Shown: positions 1 through 9,181, counted from the first letter of the stretch. The stretch: DNA of 64,000 nt from an uncultured Shewanella sp. (GCF_947501225.1 NZ_CANMUW010000014.1:62001-126000); one strand, 5' to 3'. Made by a program: numbers and translations. Notes: generated by a model not told the origin, from the sequence alone.

Positions 1-290
1 CCCCATGAACGGGAGAAGCGAGTCATCACAAATGCCGCCATGGTCCCGAGTATCACTGCCATAGATGAGGCAAAAAATGCCACCCGCAAACTGGTCCACA
101 CCGCATCCAATATCTGCTGATCACGAAACAGCTCTGCATACCATTTAGCAGAGAAGCCGCCCCAAACCGTCACTAACTTCGACTCATTGAATGAGTAGAA
201 TATTAAGATAAACATTGGGACATAGAGGAAGAGCATTCCGGCCCACAGCATTATGGTAGAAAAGTTTAACTTACCCGATTTGCTACTCAT
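1..290 (-). CDS. potI: Putrescine ABC transporter permease PotI (partial)
   Basis: Second membrane permease of the PotFGHI putrescine importer in the inner membrane. Only the first ~96 codons lie in the window; the gene runs off the left edge. The start is the ATG at 290, whose first bases overlap the potH stop in an ATGA arrangement, as in tightly coupled permease pairs. The visible N-terminus has one hydrophobic segment, then the periplasmic stretch with FNESK and WYAELF typical of PotI/PotC-type permeases, then the start of a second membrane segment. It is last in the potFGHI order. The substrate is assigned from the operon and the neighbouring puu genes. Confidence 0.9.
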   Translation of the reverse strand, partial: MSSKSGKLNFSTIMLWAGMLFLYVPMFILIFYSFNESKLVTVWGGFSAKWYAELFRDQQILDAVWTSLRVAFFASSMAVILGTMAAFVMTRFSRSW

Positions 291-1195
291 GCCTCTCTCT
301 CCATACTTCTGGACTGATAACGGTGGAACAGGGTTATCGGAATAATCAGCAGGCCTAACATCACGATGGCAAGCGCTGAAGCGACCGGCCAGTCCCGGTT
401 ATTGAAGAACTCCTGCCATAACACCTTACCTATCATCAAGGAATCCGGACCGCCGAGCAGTTCAGGAATAACAAACTCACCGACCACAGGGATAAAGACC
501 AGCATGGAGCCAGCCACCACGCCGCCTTTGGAGAGGGGCAGTGTGATCTTCCAGAACGTATTCAGGCTACGCGAGCCCAGATCAGAAGCCGCCTCTAATA
601 AGCTGCCATCGAGCTGAGAGAGGGTGGCATACAGAGGCAAGATCATAAACGGCAGATAGCTGTAGATGATGCCGATATAGACCGCAAAATTAGTATTGAG
701 CATCTGAAGCGGCTCAGAGATCACCCCCAGCCACAGCAGCATATTGTTGATTAAACCGTTATTGCTCAATATTCCCATCCAGGCATAGACCCGAATAAGA
801 AAAGAGGTCCAGGAGGGTAACATCACCAGCAGGATCAGCAGGGTTTGCTGCTGTTTCGGCGCTCTGGCGATCGCATAAGCCATAGGGTAGCCGATAAGCA
901 GGCAACCTAAAGTCGTTACACAGGCCATTTTCAACGAGCCCAGATAAGCATAGATATAGAGTTCATCGTCGAAGATGAGCAGGTAGTTACCCAGATTCAG
1001 CAATATCTGCAAAGATTCATCGGCGTAACTGAATAGTGACTCATAGGGTGGAATAGAGATGGCTGCCGTCGAAAAGCTGATTTTGAGTACGATGGCAAAT
1101 GGTAATGCGAAAAAGAGTAATAACCAGAAGTAGGGAACTCCTATCGTCCAGCACTGGCCTTTTGGCAATCTAAACTTCAGTGGTTTTTTCATCAT
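287..1195 (-). CDS. potH: Putrescine ABC transporter permease PotH
   Basis: Inner-membrane permease of the putrescine importer, 302 residues, close to the usual PotH length. Several hydrophobic segments are visible, the first near residues 20-38. The cytoplasmic EAA loop that contacts the ATPase is recognisable near residues 200-220 (EAASDLGSRSLNTFWKITLP). It lies 8 bases after potG and overlaps potI by 4 bases, so the three are almost certainly co-translated. Putrescine specificity is inferred from the PotF-like binding protein upstream and the adjoining puu genes. Confidence 0.93.
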   Translation of the reverse strand: MMKKPLKFRLPKGQCWTIGVPYFWLLLFFALPFAIVLKISFSTAAISIPPYESLFSYADESLQILLNLGNYLLIFDDELYIYAYLGSLKMACVTTLGCLLIGYPMAYAIARAPKQQQTLLILLVMLPSWTSFLIRVYAWMGILSNNGLINNMLLWLGVISEPLQMLNTNFAVYIGIIYSYLPFMILPLYATLSQLDGSLLEAASDLGSRSLNTFWKITLPLSKGGVVAGSMLVFIPVVGEFVIPELLGGPDSLMIGKVLWQEFFNNRDWPVASALAIVMLGLLIIPITLFHRYQSRSMEREA

Positions 1196-1203
1196 CTGTC
1201 CTC

Positions 1204-2340
1204 CTAAGATCTGAGGACCACACCGCTGGTGGCCTCCCAGCTGATGAAGACCTTATCTTTCCATGTAGGAGGGTCGGAGCGTCTGTCACGGTTAGTCATC
1301 ACCGACTGAATCACCTGATCGTTAGCCAGACGGATATAGTAGACTGAGATGCCGCCAAGATAGGCAATATCCTCGACTTCACCATGACACCAGTTATAGT
1401 CATTTTGTGGCTGTTCACGGCTGATACGGGCTTTCTCGGGTCTTACTGCCAGCCAAACCTTCTTATCCTCGACGTTAGTTGAGACACCATGGCCGATATA
1501 GAACTGCTGCTCCAGCCTCGGCGATTCGATAATCGCATGGTCCGCCTCATCGACAACAATCTCACCTTCAAACAGGTTCACCGAACCGATAAACTCGGCC
1601 ACCATTCTTGAAGTCGGACTCTCATAGATATCCATCGGCGAACCGGTTTGAGCGATCCAGCCCTCATTCATGATGGAGATTCGCTCCGCCATGGTCATCG
1701 CCTCCTCCTGATCGTGAGTCACCATCACACAGGTCACCCCAACCTCCTCGAGAATATCGACCACCTCTAACTGCATCTGAGTCCGCAACTTCTTGTCCAG
1801 CGCCCCCATGGGCTCATCGAGAAGGAGTAACTTGGGCCGCTTAGCCAGTGAGCGTGCCAGAGCCACACGTTGACGTTGTCCACCGGAGAGTTGGGCCGGC
1901 TTTCGCTTGGCATACTGCTCCATATGCACCAGCTTAAGCATCTCTTTGACGCGGGAGGCTATTTCATCTTTCGGTAACTTATCCTGCTTCAAACCAAACG
2001 CGATATTCTGCTCTACCGACATATGGGGAAACAGGGCATAGGATTGAAACATCATGTTGATGGGACGTTCATGGGGGGGCATATCGGTAATATCTTCACC
2101 ATCGAGATAGATGCGGCCCTCGGTCGGTTTCTCAAAACCGGCCAGCATTCGCAACAGGGTCGATTTTCCGGAACCTGAACCGCCTAACAGGGCAAATATC
2201 TCTCCCTGGTTGATGTTCAATGAAACATCATCGACGGCGCGAACTTCATCGAATAATTTACTCACCCGCTCTATTTTCAGCAGGACTTTGGCTTGCGTCT
2301 TTGTTGTTGGTTTGTTGGTGACGCCAGAGGTACTATCCAT
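1204..2340 (-). CDS. potG: Putrescine ABC transporter ATP-binding protein PotG
   Basis: ATPase that powers PotFGHI import. The Walker A motif GGSGSGKST, the signature LSGGQRQR, Walker B LLLLDEPMGALD and the switch histidine in VMVTHD are all intact. A C-terminal TOBE-like domain follows, as in PotG. An in-frame ATG at 2355 exists, but ATG 2340 has GGAG at proper spacing and gives 378 residues, close to E. coli PotG, so it is preferred. The stretch from NMMFQSYALFPHM through the signature is almost identical to enterobacterial PotG. It is separated from potF by a terminator-like hairpin. Confidence 0.94.
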   Translation of the reverse strand: MDSTSGVTNKPTTKTQAKVLLKIERVSKLFDEVRAVDDVSLNINQGEIFALLGGSGSGKSTLLRMLAGFEKPTEGRIYLDGEDITDMPPHERPINMMFQSYALFPHMSVEQNIAFGLKQDKLPKDEIASRVKEMLKLVHMEQYAKRKPAQLSGGQRQRVALARSLAKRPKLLLLDEPMGALDKKLRTQMQLEVVDILEEVGVTCVMVTHDQEEAMTMAERISIMNEGWIAQTGSPMDIYESPTSRMVAEFIGSVNLFEGEIVVDEADHAIIESPRLEQQFYIGHGVSTNVEDKKVWLAVRPEKARISREQPQNDYNWCHGEVEDIAYLGGISVYYIRLANDQVIQSVMTNRDRRSDPPTWKDKVFISWEATSGVVLRS

Positions 2341-2403
2341 ATAACTTCTCCACAAAAGGCACCACCTTCAGGCACCTACGGCAATTTAAATGTGTTGAAA
2401 GGT

Positions 2404-2430
2404 AAAAAGGGGCAGGAGTGACCTGCCCCG
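2404..2430 (-). terminator. Intergenic terminator/attenuator between potF and potG
   Basis: On the minus strand an 8-bp perfect GC-rich stem (GGGGCAGG / CCTGCCCC) with a 5-base loop is followed directly by five T. It lies between the potF stop and potG. A partial terminator here would give more binding protein than permease and ATPase, a common arrangement in ABC operons. The structure is read directly; partial read-through is inferred. Confidence 0.75.
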
Positions 2431-2439
2431 GGGGAGCTT

Positions 2440-3540
2440 TTAGTAACCCGACTTAACCTTGGTCCAGACTCGGGTCAGAGCACGCTGCGCCTTCATCGGG
2501 CGAACTTCACCCACATAGAGACGCTTCAATACCTCTTCGGTCGGATAGATACCCGGATCATTACGGATCTCATCATCCACCAGCTCCTGGGCCGCCTCAT
2601 TTGGGTTGGCATAGGAGACATAGTTAGAGATAGGTGCAATCACCTCAGGACGAAGCAGGTAGTTGATAAAGGTATGAGCATTACTCACGTTCGCGGCATC
2701 GGCAGGAATGGCCAGCATATCAAACCAGAGGTTTGCGCCCTCTTTGGGTATCGCATAGCTGATAACATGGCCGTTACCGGCTTCTTCGGCGCGGGTAGCC
2801 GCCTGAAGGATATCCCCTGAGTAACCTACGGCAACACAGAGATCACCATTGGCAAGATCGGTAATATAGCGCGATGAGTGGAAGTAGGTGATATGCGGAC
2901 GTATCGCTTCCAATACTTCACCGGCACGCTTGAAGTCAGCCTTACTGGTGCTGTTAGGGTCCAGACCCAGATAGATTAGCGCCATCGGCACCATCTCATC
3001 GGCGGAATCGAGGAAAGAGAAACCACACTTAGAGATTTTAGCCGCATATTTTGGGTTAAAGATAAGCTCTAAAGAATCGACCGGCGCATCTTCACCCAAT
3101 ACCTCTTTCACCTTCGCCTCGTTATAACCGATACCATTTGTTCCCCATAGATATGGCACAGCATACTGGTTGCCCGGATCGGCCGTTTGCAGTTGAGTCA
3201 TCAACTCAGAGTTCAGGTTCTTATGGTTAGGCAGCAGATTTGAATCAAGCTTTTGAAACGCCCCGGCTTTAATCTGCTTAGCCAGAAAGCTATTTGAGGG
3301 GACGACGATATCGTAACCGGAGCGGCCGGAAAGTAGCTTAGCTTCCACCACTTCGTTACTGTCGAACACGTCATATACCACGCGAATGCCGGTCTCTTTC
3401 TGGAAGTTTGCCAACGTATCTTCGGCGATATAATCGGACCAGTTATAGACCCGAACCACCTCTTCAGCCATCAGATTACTGCTTGCTAACACCCCGGCCC
3501 CCAAGAGCGCCAGTGTCGTCATCTTCTTTAAAAGCTTCAT
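2440..3540 (-). CDS. potF: Periplasmic putrescine-binding protein PotF
   Basis: Extracytoplasmic receptor of the importer, 366 residues, near the usual 370. A Sec signal peptide is evident (MKLLKK, hydrophobic stretch, cleavage near SNLMA-EE). The mature start EEVVRVYNWSDYIAEDTL is typical of PotF/PotD proteins, whose Trp and Asp line the polyamine pocket. Further PotF-like segments are DVFDSNEVVEAKLLSGRSGYD and VPYLWGTNGIGYN. It is the first gene of potFGHI, with a 300-base leader separating it from puuA. Spermidine rather than putrescine specificity cannot be excluded by eye. Confidence 0.92.
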   Translation of the reverse strand: MKLLKKMTTLALLGAGVLASSNLMAEEVVRVYNWSDYIAEDTLANFQKETGIRVVYDVFDSNEVVEAKLLSGRSGYDIVVPSNSFLAKQIKAGAFQKLDSNLLPNHKNLNSELMTQLQTADPGNQYAVPYLWGTNGIGYNEAKVKEVLGEDAPVDSLELIFNPKYAAKISKCGFSFLDSADEMVPMALIYLGLDPNSTSKADFKRAGEVLEAIRPHITYFHSSRYITDLANGDLCVAVGYSGDILQAATRAEEAGNGHVISYAIPKEGANLWFDMLAIPADAANVSNAHTFINYLLRPEVIAPISNYVSYANPNEAAQELVDDEIRNDPGIYPTEEVLKRLYVGEVRPMKAQRALTRVWTKVKSGY

Positions 3541-3841
3541 GCTATCTCCTTGATTTAGCGTAGCAGCCGTGAGTCACATCACCGCTGTCTGTCATTGTGT
3601 TACCGGTAATTCCCGGATTTAGTTTTAATTTTTAACCAATGCTACACCTTAAAACCGCATCGGCAGTGTGCTACTGCTCTACTGCTAACGCCCCCTGATA
3701 CACTCCCGAAAAATCCGGCAGCGCATAAGATTGCGAATACTCTCCCCCCCCCTTCGCAGCTGACGATTCAACCCCAATTGAACCTTCAGAAAGACCAAAC
3801 TGATTCAATAAATGGCGCCTGCGCAGCGCCTCCCTCCCCGA
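3541..3841. other. Intergenic region, puuA to potF
   Basis: No convincing gene in 300 bases. A GC-rich palindrome (GGCGC / GCGCC, about 3813-3829) lies just after the puuA stop on the minus strand but lacks a clear T-run. The remainder presumably holds the potF promoter; no clear -35/-10 pair or PuuR-type TGAACA box was found. Confidence 0.4.
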
Positions 3842-5191
3842 CTACACTGTGAGTAACAGATACTCACGCTCCCATGAACTGATCACACGCTTAAAGCTGG
3901 CCAGATCGGCCTGCTTCACCGCGATATAGCCCGTGGTAAACGCCTCCCCAAGATACTCACGACAGGCAACACTCTCGGACATGGCGCCGAGTGCCTCCTC
4001 CAGTGTCAGCGGCAGGCTGATACTCTGGCGCGACTCGTTGGCTCGCCCCTGCACAGGTGTCGAAGGCTTAACATCTTCGACCATGCCGATATAGCCACAT
4101 AACAGGCTGGCGGCGATAGACAGGTAGCTGTTGGAGTCGGCACCGGCGATACGGTTTTCGACGCGCAGGTTCTGCGGCGATGACTCAGGAATACGCAAGC
4201 CACAGGTACGGTTCTCTTCACCCCACTCGAGATTAATCGGTGCCGACGTGCCGGGCAGGAAGCGTCTGAAAGAGTTAACATTCGGCGCTAACAGAGGCAG
4301 AAGTTCAGGGATAAACTTCTGCAGCCCACCTATGTAGCTGTAAAACAGCGGACTCTTGGTGCCATCTTTCATGGAGAAGATATTCTGCCCGGATTTAACT
4401 TCGACGATACTCTGATGAAGGTGCATGGCACTACCCGGTTCATCCGCCACAGGTTTCGCCATAAAGGTGGCACAGACATTATGTTTCAGCGCCGCCTCCT
4501 TGAGGGTACGCTTGAATACAAACACCTGATCCGCCATCGACAATGCATCGCCGTGACTGAAATTGATCTCCATCTGGGCGGTGCCCTCTTCATGGATAAG
4601 GGTATCGATATCCAGCCCCTGTAACTCACACCAGTCATACATATCTTCAAACAGGGGATCATACTCATTTGCCGCATCTATCGAGAATGATTGTCTGCCC
4701 GACTCCTGGCGACCTGAGCGTCCAACCGGTGGGATCAGGGGCTGATCCGGATCTTCATTACGGCGGGTAAGGTAGAACTCCATCTCCGGCGCGACTACGG
4801 GTTTCCACCCCTTATCCTCATAGAGCTTCAACACCTTCTTCAGCACGTTTCTTGGCGAAAGCTCGATAGGGTTGCCCATCTTATCGAAGGTGTCGTGAAT
4901 AACCTGAGCCGTGGCTTCGATAGTCCATGGCAGCTTATAGACAGCGTTTTCATCGGGAACACAGACAAAGTCGATGTCGGCATTATCCAGCAGGGTATCG
5001 TAAGGCTCATCCTCAACATAATCGCCGGTCACCGTCTGCAACAGCACGCTTTCCGGCATACGCATCCCTTTTTCATCGATAAACTTACCGACCGGAGCGA
5101 TCTTACCTCTGGCGATACCCGTCATATCACTGATAACGCACTCGACTTCTGTAATTTTCTGTTCGTTTAAATAAGCAGTTAACTTCTTCAT
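3842..5191 (-). CDS. puuA: Gamma-glutamylputrescine synthetase PuuA
   Basis: Glutamine-synthetase-fold ligase joining glutamate to putrescine with ATP, the first step of the Puu pathway. The protein is 449 residues. The GS N-terminal beta-grasp segment (EVECVISDMTGIARGK) is followed by the catalytic domain with metal-ligand segments VVAPEMEFYL, HEEGTAQMEINF and AMHLHQS, and the ATP/glutamate region NSFRRFLPGT and EENRTCGLRIP. It lacks the adenylylation loop expected of GlnA. It follows puuD by 3 bases. A related glutamate-polyamine ligase specificity is possible, but the context fits PuuA. Confidence 0.93.
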   Translation of the reverse strand: MKKLTAYLNEQKITEVECVISDMTGIARGKIAPVGKFIDEKGMRMPESVLLQTVTGDYVEDEPYDTLLDNADIDFVCVPDENAVYKLPWTIEATAQVIHDTFDKMGNPIELSPRNVLKKVLKLYEDKGWKPVVAPEMEFYLTRRNEDPDQPLIPPVGRSGRQESGRQSFSIDAANEYDPLFEDMYDWCELQGLDIDTLIHEEGTAQMEINFSHGDALSMADQVFVFKRTLKEAALKHNVCATFMAKPVADEPGSAMHLHQSIVEVKSGQNIFSMKDGTKSPLFYSYIGGLQKFIPELLPLLAPNVNSFRRFLPGTSAPINLEWGEENRTCGLRIPESSPQNLRVENRIAGADSNSYLSIAASLLCGYIGMVEDVKPSTPVQGRANESRQSISLPLTLEEALGAMSESVACREYLGEAFTTGYIAVKQADLASFKRVISSWEREYLLLTV

Positions 5192-5194
5192 TTT

Positions 5195-5956
5195 TTATCT
5201 CACTCGGGAATTTGCTCGACGCTCACATGCATCGCTGAAAGCCTTAAAAATTGAACTGTAGAAAGGGTTATCTAACACCTTCCATTCAGGATGCCACTGC
5301 ACGCCAAGAGCAAAATTCTTTGCTTCTTTAATAGAGAACGCCTCTACTAATCCGTCCGGGGCAAACGCTTCTGGCCGTAACCCGACTCCCAGACGATCGA
5401 CGCCTTGAGTATGCACAGAGTTAACCTCTGCAGAGCTACGGCCCCACGCCTCGTGAAGCAGTCCTCCAGGTTCTATCTGTACCTCGTGGGAGAGACCATA
5501 TTGCACATCCAGTGGTGCACTCTTATCTTCCCGGTGTTCGATAAAACCGCCAACCTGATGCAATTTCTGATGCAGGCTTCCGCCATACACGACATTCATC
5601 TCCTGAAATCCACGGCAGATAGCCAGAACGGGAATACCGGCATCGATAGCGGCCTTCAACAACGGAAGGGTTGTCGCATCCCGCTTGGGATCGTGATGGG
5701 TACCGGCGTCACTCGCTTCCCCCTGAAAATGGTGTGGCTCGATATTTGAGGGAGAACCGGTGAAAAGAATGCCATCTAAACGAGGCAGAATGAGCTCTCC
5801 CGGACAGTGCCCCAGCGAGGGAATCACCAAGGGCCACCCCTTAGTCGCATCGGCAACAGCAAGAAGGTACTTCTCGCCGACAATATTAAAGGGATGTAAG
5901 CCTAACTCCTGATTGCACGCCGTCACCCCAATGACAGCAAGCCCTGCATCCGACAT
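5195..5956 (-). CDS. puuD: Gamma-glutamyl-GABA hydrolase PuuD
   Basis: Class I amidotransferase-fold hydrolase (peptidase C26) that splits gamma-glutamyl-GABA into glutamate and GABA, the last Puu step. The protein is 253 residues. The nucleophile is Cys114 in LAICRGFQE and the His/Glu partners are H222 and E224 in GVQWHPEWK. The Cys number equals that of the E. coli enzyme. The FTGSPSNIEP oxyanion region is also typical. It sits 3 bases before puuA, so the two share a transcript. PuuR-like TGAACA boxes lie about 55-90 bases upstream. Confidence 0.94.
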   Translation of the reverse strand: MSDAGLAVIGVTACNQELGLHPFNIVGEKYLLAVADATKGWPLVIPSLGHCPGELILPRLDGILFTGSPSNIEPHHFQGEASDAGTHHDPKRDATTLPLLKAAIDAGIPVLAICRGFQEMNVVYGGSLHQKLHQVGGFIEHREDKSAPLDVQYGLSHEVQIEPGGLLHEAWGRSSAEVNSVHTQGVDRLGVGLRPEAFAPDGLVEAFSIKEAKNFALGVQWHPEWKVLDNPFYSSIFKAFSDACERRANSRVR

Positions 5957-6576
5957 AGATCACCTACTTGGTTATTTTAGTTTTTGTTCTTCTGGTAACT
6001 GTTCTTACATATGAACAGAGCTTAAACCCTGTTCACTTTTTCAAACACTACACTGAAAATTGCACACAGGCAAGAGGAGAAGTTGATACAATTTAAAATG
6101 ACAGCAACAAAATCACAACAACTATTAAATTCAACAAGATAGAGAAAAAGTAAAAATTCACAGTTCACATTTACTTCAGTTTTTGCTTCATCAGCCGCGG
6201 GCATTAACCGAGCTCACCACCATGATGCACATCACGAAAAGCGAGCAGGCATGACCAATATTATTTACAAGCATGCTTATCGAAATTGATATAAATAGGG
6301 AGTTAATCAGTGAAAACTGAACACTTTTTGAGTGAATTCAGCATAAAAAACTAAAATTTGCGGGCAAAAATCTTAGCCTGTTCAGGAAACAGCACAATGA
6401 GAAAATCAGATGTTTAAAACAGAGGAGGTAAACTGGGAGCTTTGCCCCTTTCGCGCCTGCATCTTGCACGCTCACGAAAGAGGCTCTGGCCCCGGATGAC
6501 GACAGACCTTGTTCCCATCTGTCGTCACTAAAAAATAAACTAAAAGCCGAATAGTACGTTAAGTTTTACAGGAGGG
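5957..6576. other. AT-rich intergenic region, puuR to puuD
   Basis: This 620-base gap upstream of puuDA holds no supported gene. A 60-codon reading frame at 6022-6204 is low-complexity and lacks a ribosome site. Several TGAACA/TGTTCA cores are present (6011, 6030, 6317, 6379). The first two form an inverted pair and are listed separately. The rest is AT-rich and probably carries the puuDA promoter. Confidence 0.4.
6011..6044. promoter_or_regulatory. PuuR-like operator pair upstream of puuD
   Basis: Inverted cores ATGAACA (6011-6017) and TGTTCAC (6030-6036) are separated by 12 bases. The right half extended to 15 bases matches the E. coli PuuR site AAAATATAATGAACA at 9 positions; the left half matches only in the core. 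The geometry resembles the pair upstream of the aminotransferase at 17184-17224. Binding is inferred. Confidence 0.45.
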
Positions 6577-7131
6577 TTAAAAGTTAGCCGGCGTAGTCGC
6601 ACTGACGATTCGGCAATTTTCATCAAACGGATTTCTGAACCTATGGGGCGTTTCACTGTTGAAGTAATAGCTATCACCAGCCTCTAAAATAAACACCTCA
6701 TCGCCGACGGTGAGTTCAAACTTACCTTCGATGACCATGGCCGCCTCTTCGCCCTCATGTTTGAGCATCTCCTCACCGGTATCTGAACCCGGTGGATAGG
6801 TTTCACTCATGACCGACATGGCCCTGTTAGGGTAGTCGCGGCCCACCAGCTTATAGTCCAGATTGCCGTCACCGATATCGAGTAACTCGTCGCTGCGATA
6901 GACCACCTTGGGCTCTGCCGTCGTAGTATCTTCCATGGCAAAAAAATCTACCAATGACATAGGCAGACCCGACAACACCTTCTTCAACGAACTCACCGAG
7001 GGACTCACACTGTTCTTCTCAATCATAGAGATAGTGCTGTTGGTCACTCCGGCTCTTTTCGCAAGTTCCCGTTGTGAAAGACCTTTTAGTTTACGGACAG
7101 CCTTCAGGCTAGCGCCAATATCCAAATGCAT
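6577..7131 (-). CDS. puuR: Putrescine-responsive repressor PuuR
   Basis: XRE-type helix-turn-helix domain (about residues 5-60, with LSQRELAKRAGVTNSTISMI) joined to a C-terminal cupin sensor (KHEGEEAAMVIEGKFELTVG, then HRFRNP). E. coli PuuR has the same architecture and is 185 residues; the start chosen here gives 184. A longer frame starts at TTG 7170, but ATG 7131 is preceded by AGGAG and matches family length. It is transcribed away from puuB; inverted TGAACA boxes in the shared promoter region suggest autoregulation. Putrescine as inducer is known for the E. coli protein and inferred here. Confidence 0.88.
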   Translation of the reverse strand: MHLDIGASLKAVRKLKGLSQRELAKRAGVTNSTISMIEKNSVSPSVSSLKKVLSGLPMSLVDFFAMEDTTTAEPKVVYRSDELLDIGDGNLDYKLVGRDYPNRAMSVMSETYPPGSDTGEEMLKHEGEEAAMVIEGKFELTVGDEVFILEAGDSYYFNSETPHRFRNPFDENCRIVSATTPANF

Positions 7132-7163
7132 CTCTCCTGTAAATGTCACAATATTATTAAAAG

Positions 7164-7200
7164 TGTTCAAATTATATTACATAGTAATTTGTATCGAACA
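7164..7200. promoter_or_regulatory. PuuR-like boxes between puuR and puuB
   Basis: Two 15-base sites resemble the E. coli PuuR recognition sequence AAAATATAATGAACA: 7164-7178 on minus (11/15 matches) and 7186-7200 on plus (10/15, core CGAACA). They lie in the divergent promoter region, consistent with repression of both genes. Match counts were made by eye. Confidence 0.45.
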
Positions 7201-7328
7201 AAAAAGCATGTTAAATATAATCAACACCCGTGAATTATATATGACTAAGGCCAAAAGTATACCGCCCTGCGTCCTATTAATTCCCGGTAATGAGCACTCA
7301 ATAACAAAAATTATAATTTGGAGAGATG

Positions 7329-8633
7329 ATGCAAACTAAAAGTCCGGTGCACAGTGACACGTATCCCTCATCATACTATTTCGATACGGCAAAAGAGCTT
7401 TACGAACATCCCCAGCTCAGGGAGCAAATAGATGTCGATGTGTGTGTGATCGGCGGTGGTTTCAGCGGTATCAATACCGCTATTGAACTGGCGCAGAAAG
7501 GCTTTTGTGTTGCATTGCTGGAAGCGAAGCGGATTGGCTGGGGCGCCTCAGGCAGAAATGGCGGTGAGCTTATTCGCGGCATTGGTCATAATATCGAACA
7601 GTTCAGGAGTGTCATTGGTGAAGAGGGCGTCAATGCCATTCATCAGATGGGCTTCGAGGCGGTAGATATCGTCAGACAACGCGTTGCCGAGCATAACATC
7701 GACTGTAATCTGCAGATGGGTTATTGCGATCTGGCCATGCGTCCCCGCCATATGAAAGAGTTAAAGCAAGACTATGAAGATCTTATCTCTCAGGGGCGTG
7801 AAGGCTTCACCCTGCTGGAAAAGAAGGATATGGGTCAGGTCATAGGCTCTAACTGTTATGAAGGTGCACTGGTCGATATGAATAGCGGCCACCTGCACCC
7901 GTTAAACTTAGCTCTGGGAGAGGCACGAGTCGCCCGCGAGTTAGGGGTAAAGATGTATGAGTACAGTGCGGCGCAGAAGATCATCAAGGGAGATAAGCCT
8001 AAGGTGATCACCCAATTTGGTGAGGTGAACTGTCAATACCTGGTTCTGGCAGGTAACGCCTATATCGGCCATGAGCTTGATGGCTATGTGGGTGGTAAAG
8101 TACTCCCCGCGGGCAGCTACCTGCTGGCCACCGAGCCGCTCACCGATGAACAGTGCAAAGATATCATCCCCAAAGATATGGCCTTCGCCGATATGCGTAT
8201 CGATCTCGACTACTTTCACCTGTCAGAAGATAACCGCCTGCTGTTCGGCGGCCTGTGTACCTACTCGGGTAAAGACCCTAAAGATATCGAGGCCGCACTG
8301 CGCCCGAACCTGGAAAAGGTGTTCCCTCAGCTTAAGGGGGTCAAAATCGATTTCGAATGGGGTGGCATGATAGGCATAGGAGCCAACAGATTGCCTCAAA
8401 TAGGTCGTCTGCCGGACTGTCCTAACATCATGTATGCACAGGCCTACTCCGGCCACGGCGTCAACGCCACCCATATGGCGGCAAAACTCATCGCAGAGGC
8501 GTTAACGGCACAGGCGGGCCGATTCGATATCTTCGATAAGATACAGCATATGACCTTCCCCGGCGGGCCCACATTCAGATCGCCCATGCTGGCGGCAGGG
8601 ATGCTCTACCATAGGTTCCTGGATATCTTTTGA
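7329..8633 (+). CDS. puuB: Gamma-glutamylputrescine oxidase PuuB
   Basis: FAD-dependent amine oxidase of the DAO family that oxidises gamma-glutamylputrescine to the aldehyde, releasing ammonia and hydrogen peroxide. The N-terminal dinucleotide-binding motif VCVIGGGFSGINTAIELA and the following segment GWGASGRNGGELIRG are diagnostic. The C-terminal GRLPDCPNIMYAQAYSGHG fits the FAD-proximal glycine-rich loop. Two tandem ATGs occur (7326 and 7329); the second has better spacing from GGAG at 7320-7323. The 434 residues match the usual length. It stands alone on plus, divergent from puuR, and its usual partner puuC lies 6.8 kb away at 15452-16963. Confidence 0.93.
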   Translation: MQTKSPVHSDTYPSSYYFDTAKELYEHPQLREQIDVDVCVIGGGFSGINTAIELAQKGFCVALLEAKRIGWGASGRNGGELIRGIGHNIEQFRSVIGEEGVNAIHQMGFEAVDIVRQRVAEHNIDCNLQMGYCDLAMRPRHMKELKQDYEDLISQGREGFTLLEKKDMGQVIGSNCYEGALVDMNSGHLHPLNLALGEARVARELGVKMYEYSAAQKIIKGDKPKVITQFGEVNCQYLVLAGNAYIGHELDGYVGGKVLPAGSYLLATEPLTDEQCKDIIPKDMAFADMRIDLDYFHLSEDNRLLFGGLCTYSGKDPKDIEAALRPNLEKVFPQLKGVKIDFEWGGMIGIGANRLPQIGRLPDCPNIMYAQAYSGHGVNATHMAAKLIAEALTAQAGRFDIFDKIQHMTFPGGPTFRSPMLAAGMLYHRFLDIF

Positions 8634-9094
8634 TAACAAGTTTTAGTCTGCTTGTCGGATAACAAGTTTGAAGTATCTTTTATGGGTTATTTGGGCTGAT
8701 TGGGTATTTGGCTGGTTCGTGGGAAACCATAACCCTACTTACACCTATTGCTTGCAGCTGGTGCCGTATAGGGATATACGAACGTCGTGATCACATGGAT
8801 GTGAATGAACGACCTTTAGTGCAAGCAATCTCTCGGTACGCTGGTTCTTGATTTCATAAGAGTTATCCCTATACGCTCTGCGGTCTCAAACAACCTCCCT
8901 GTTAAACGGCCAGTTCGATATCCCTATCTCTCGCTCGAAGAGTTTCACTATGTGAAACCTCGCCATGCCGCCAACGCCCCCAGCCGTGTTTACACCTGAC
9001 TCTGGTTTCGAGAAAGTAATCTCTTCGATATTGGTTATATGGTTACTAGCACGATTTTGGACATAAATGAGAAAAAATGTGGCAATCGTATGTG
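8634..9094. other. Non-coding flank of the accessory island, puuB side
   Basis: About 460 bases after puuB without a supported gene. Most is repeat copy A (8743-8998), listed separately. The stretch 8999-9094, between the repeat and the first attC-like site, shows nothing recognisable. A 73-codon frame at 8886-9107 merely reads through the repeat and the attC-like site. Confidence 0.5.
8743..8998 (-). repeat. Modular repeat, copy A (inverted relative to copy B)
   Basis: Its reverse complement matches 10421-10789 in two blocks. Block 1 carries a hairpin followed by ATAGGGATATCGAACTGG and GGAGGTTGTTTG. Block 2 carries GTCGTTCATTCACATCC, then GTATATCCCTATAC. The spacer between the blocks is unrelated in the two copies. 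The block 1 hairpin arms are TTTCAC/GTGAAA here and TATCAC/GTGATA in copy B, so pairing is kept although bases changed. No open frame is convincing. Confidence 0.8.
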
Positions 9095-9175
9095 CGATAA
9101 CGCCCAAATAATGGGCAGATAATTGTTTGCAAAAATATGAAGCGGAGCAAGCTGTTAGCTAAACTCATGTTAGGT
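9095..9175 (-). other. attC-like site 3, downstream of the HhH cassette
   Basis: Read on minus, R'' is ACCTAAC (fits RYYYAAC) at 9169-9175, a few bases after the HhH stop codon. The R' end is GTTATCG at 9095-9101, which departs from GTTRRRY, although GGGCGTTAT ends are seen in Vibrio-type attC sites. Inner arms AGATAATTGTTTGC and AGCTAACAGCTTGC (after reverse complement) agree at 10 of 14 bases, giving an imperfect hairpin. This is the weakest of the three sites. Confidence 0.55.
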
Positions 9176-9181
9176 AATATT

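Noticed and set aside
6022..6204. 60-codon Cys/Phe/Val-rich minus-strand frame upstream of puuD
   Set aside because: Low complexity in an AT-rich promoter region and no ribosome site; it also overlaps PuuR-like boxes.
8886..9107. 73-codon minus-strand frame across repeat copy A
   Set aside because: Starts at TTG inside an attC-like site and continues through the repeat; the frame is not kept in copy B.
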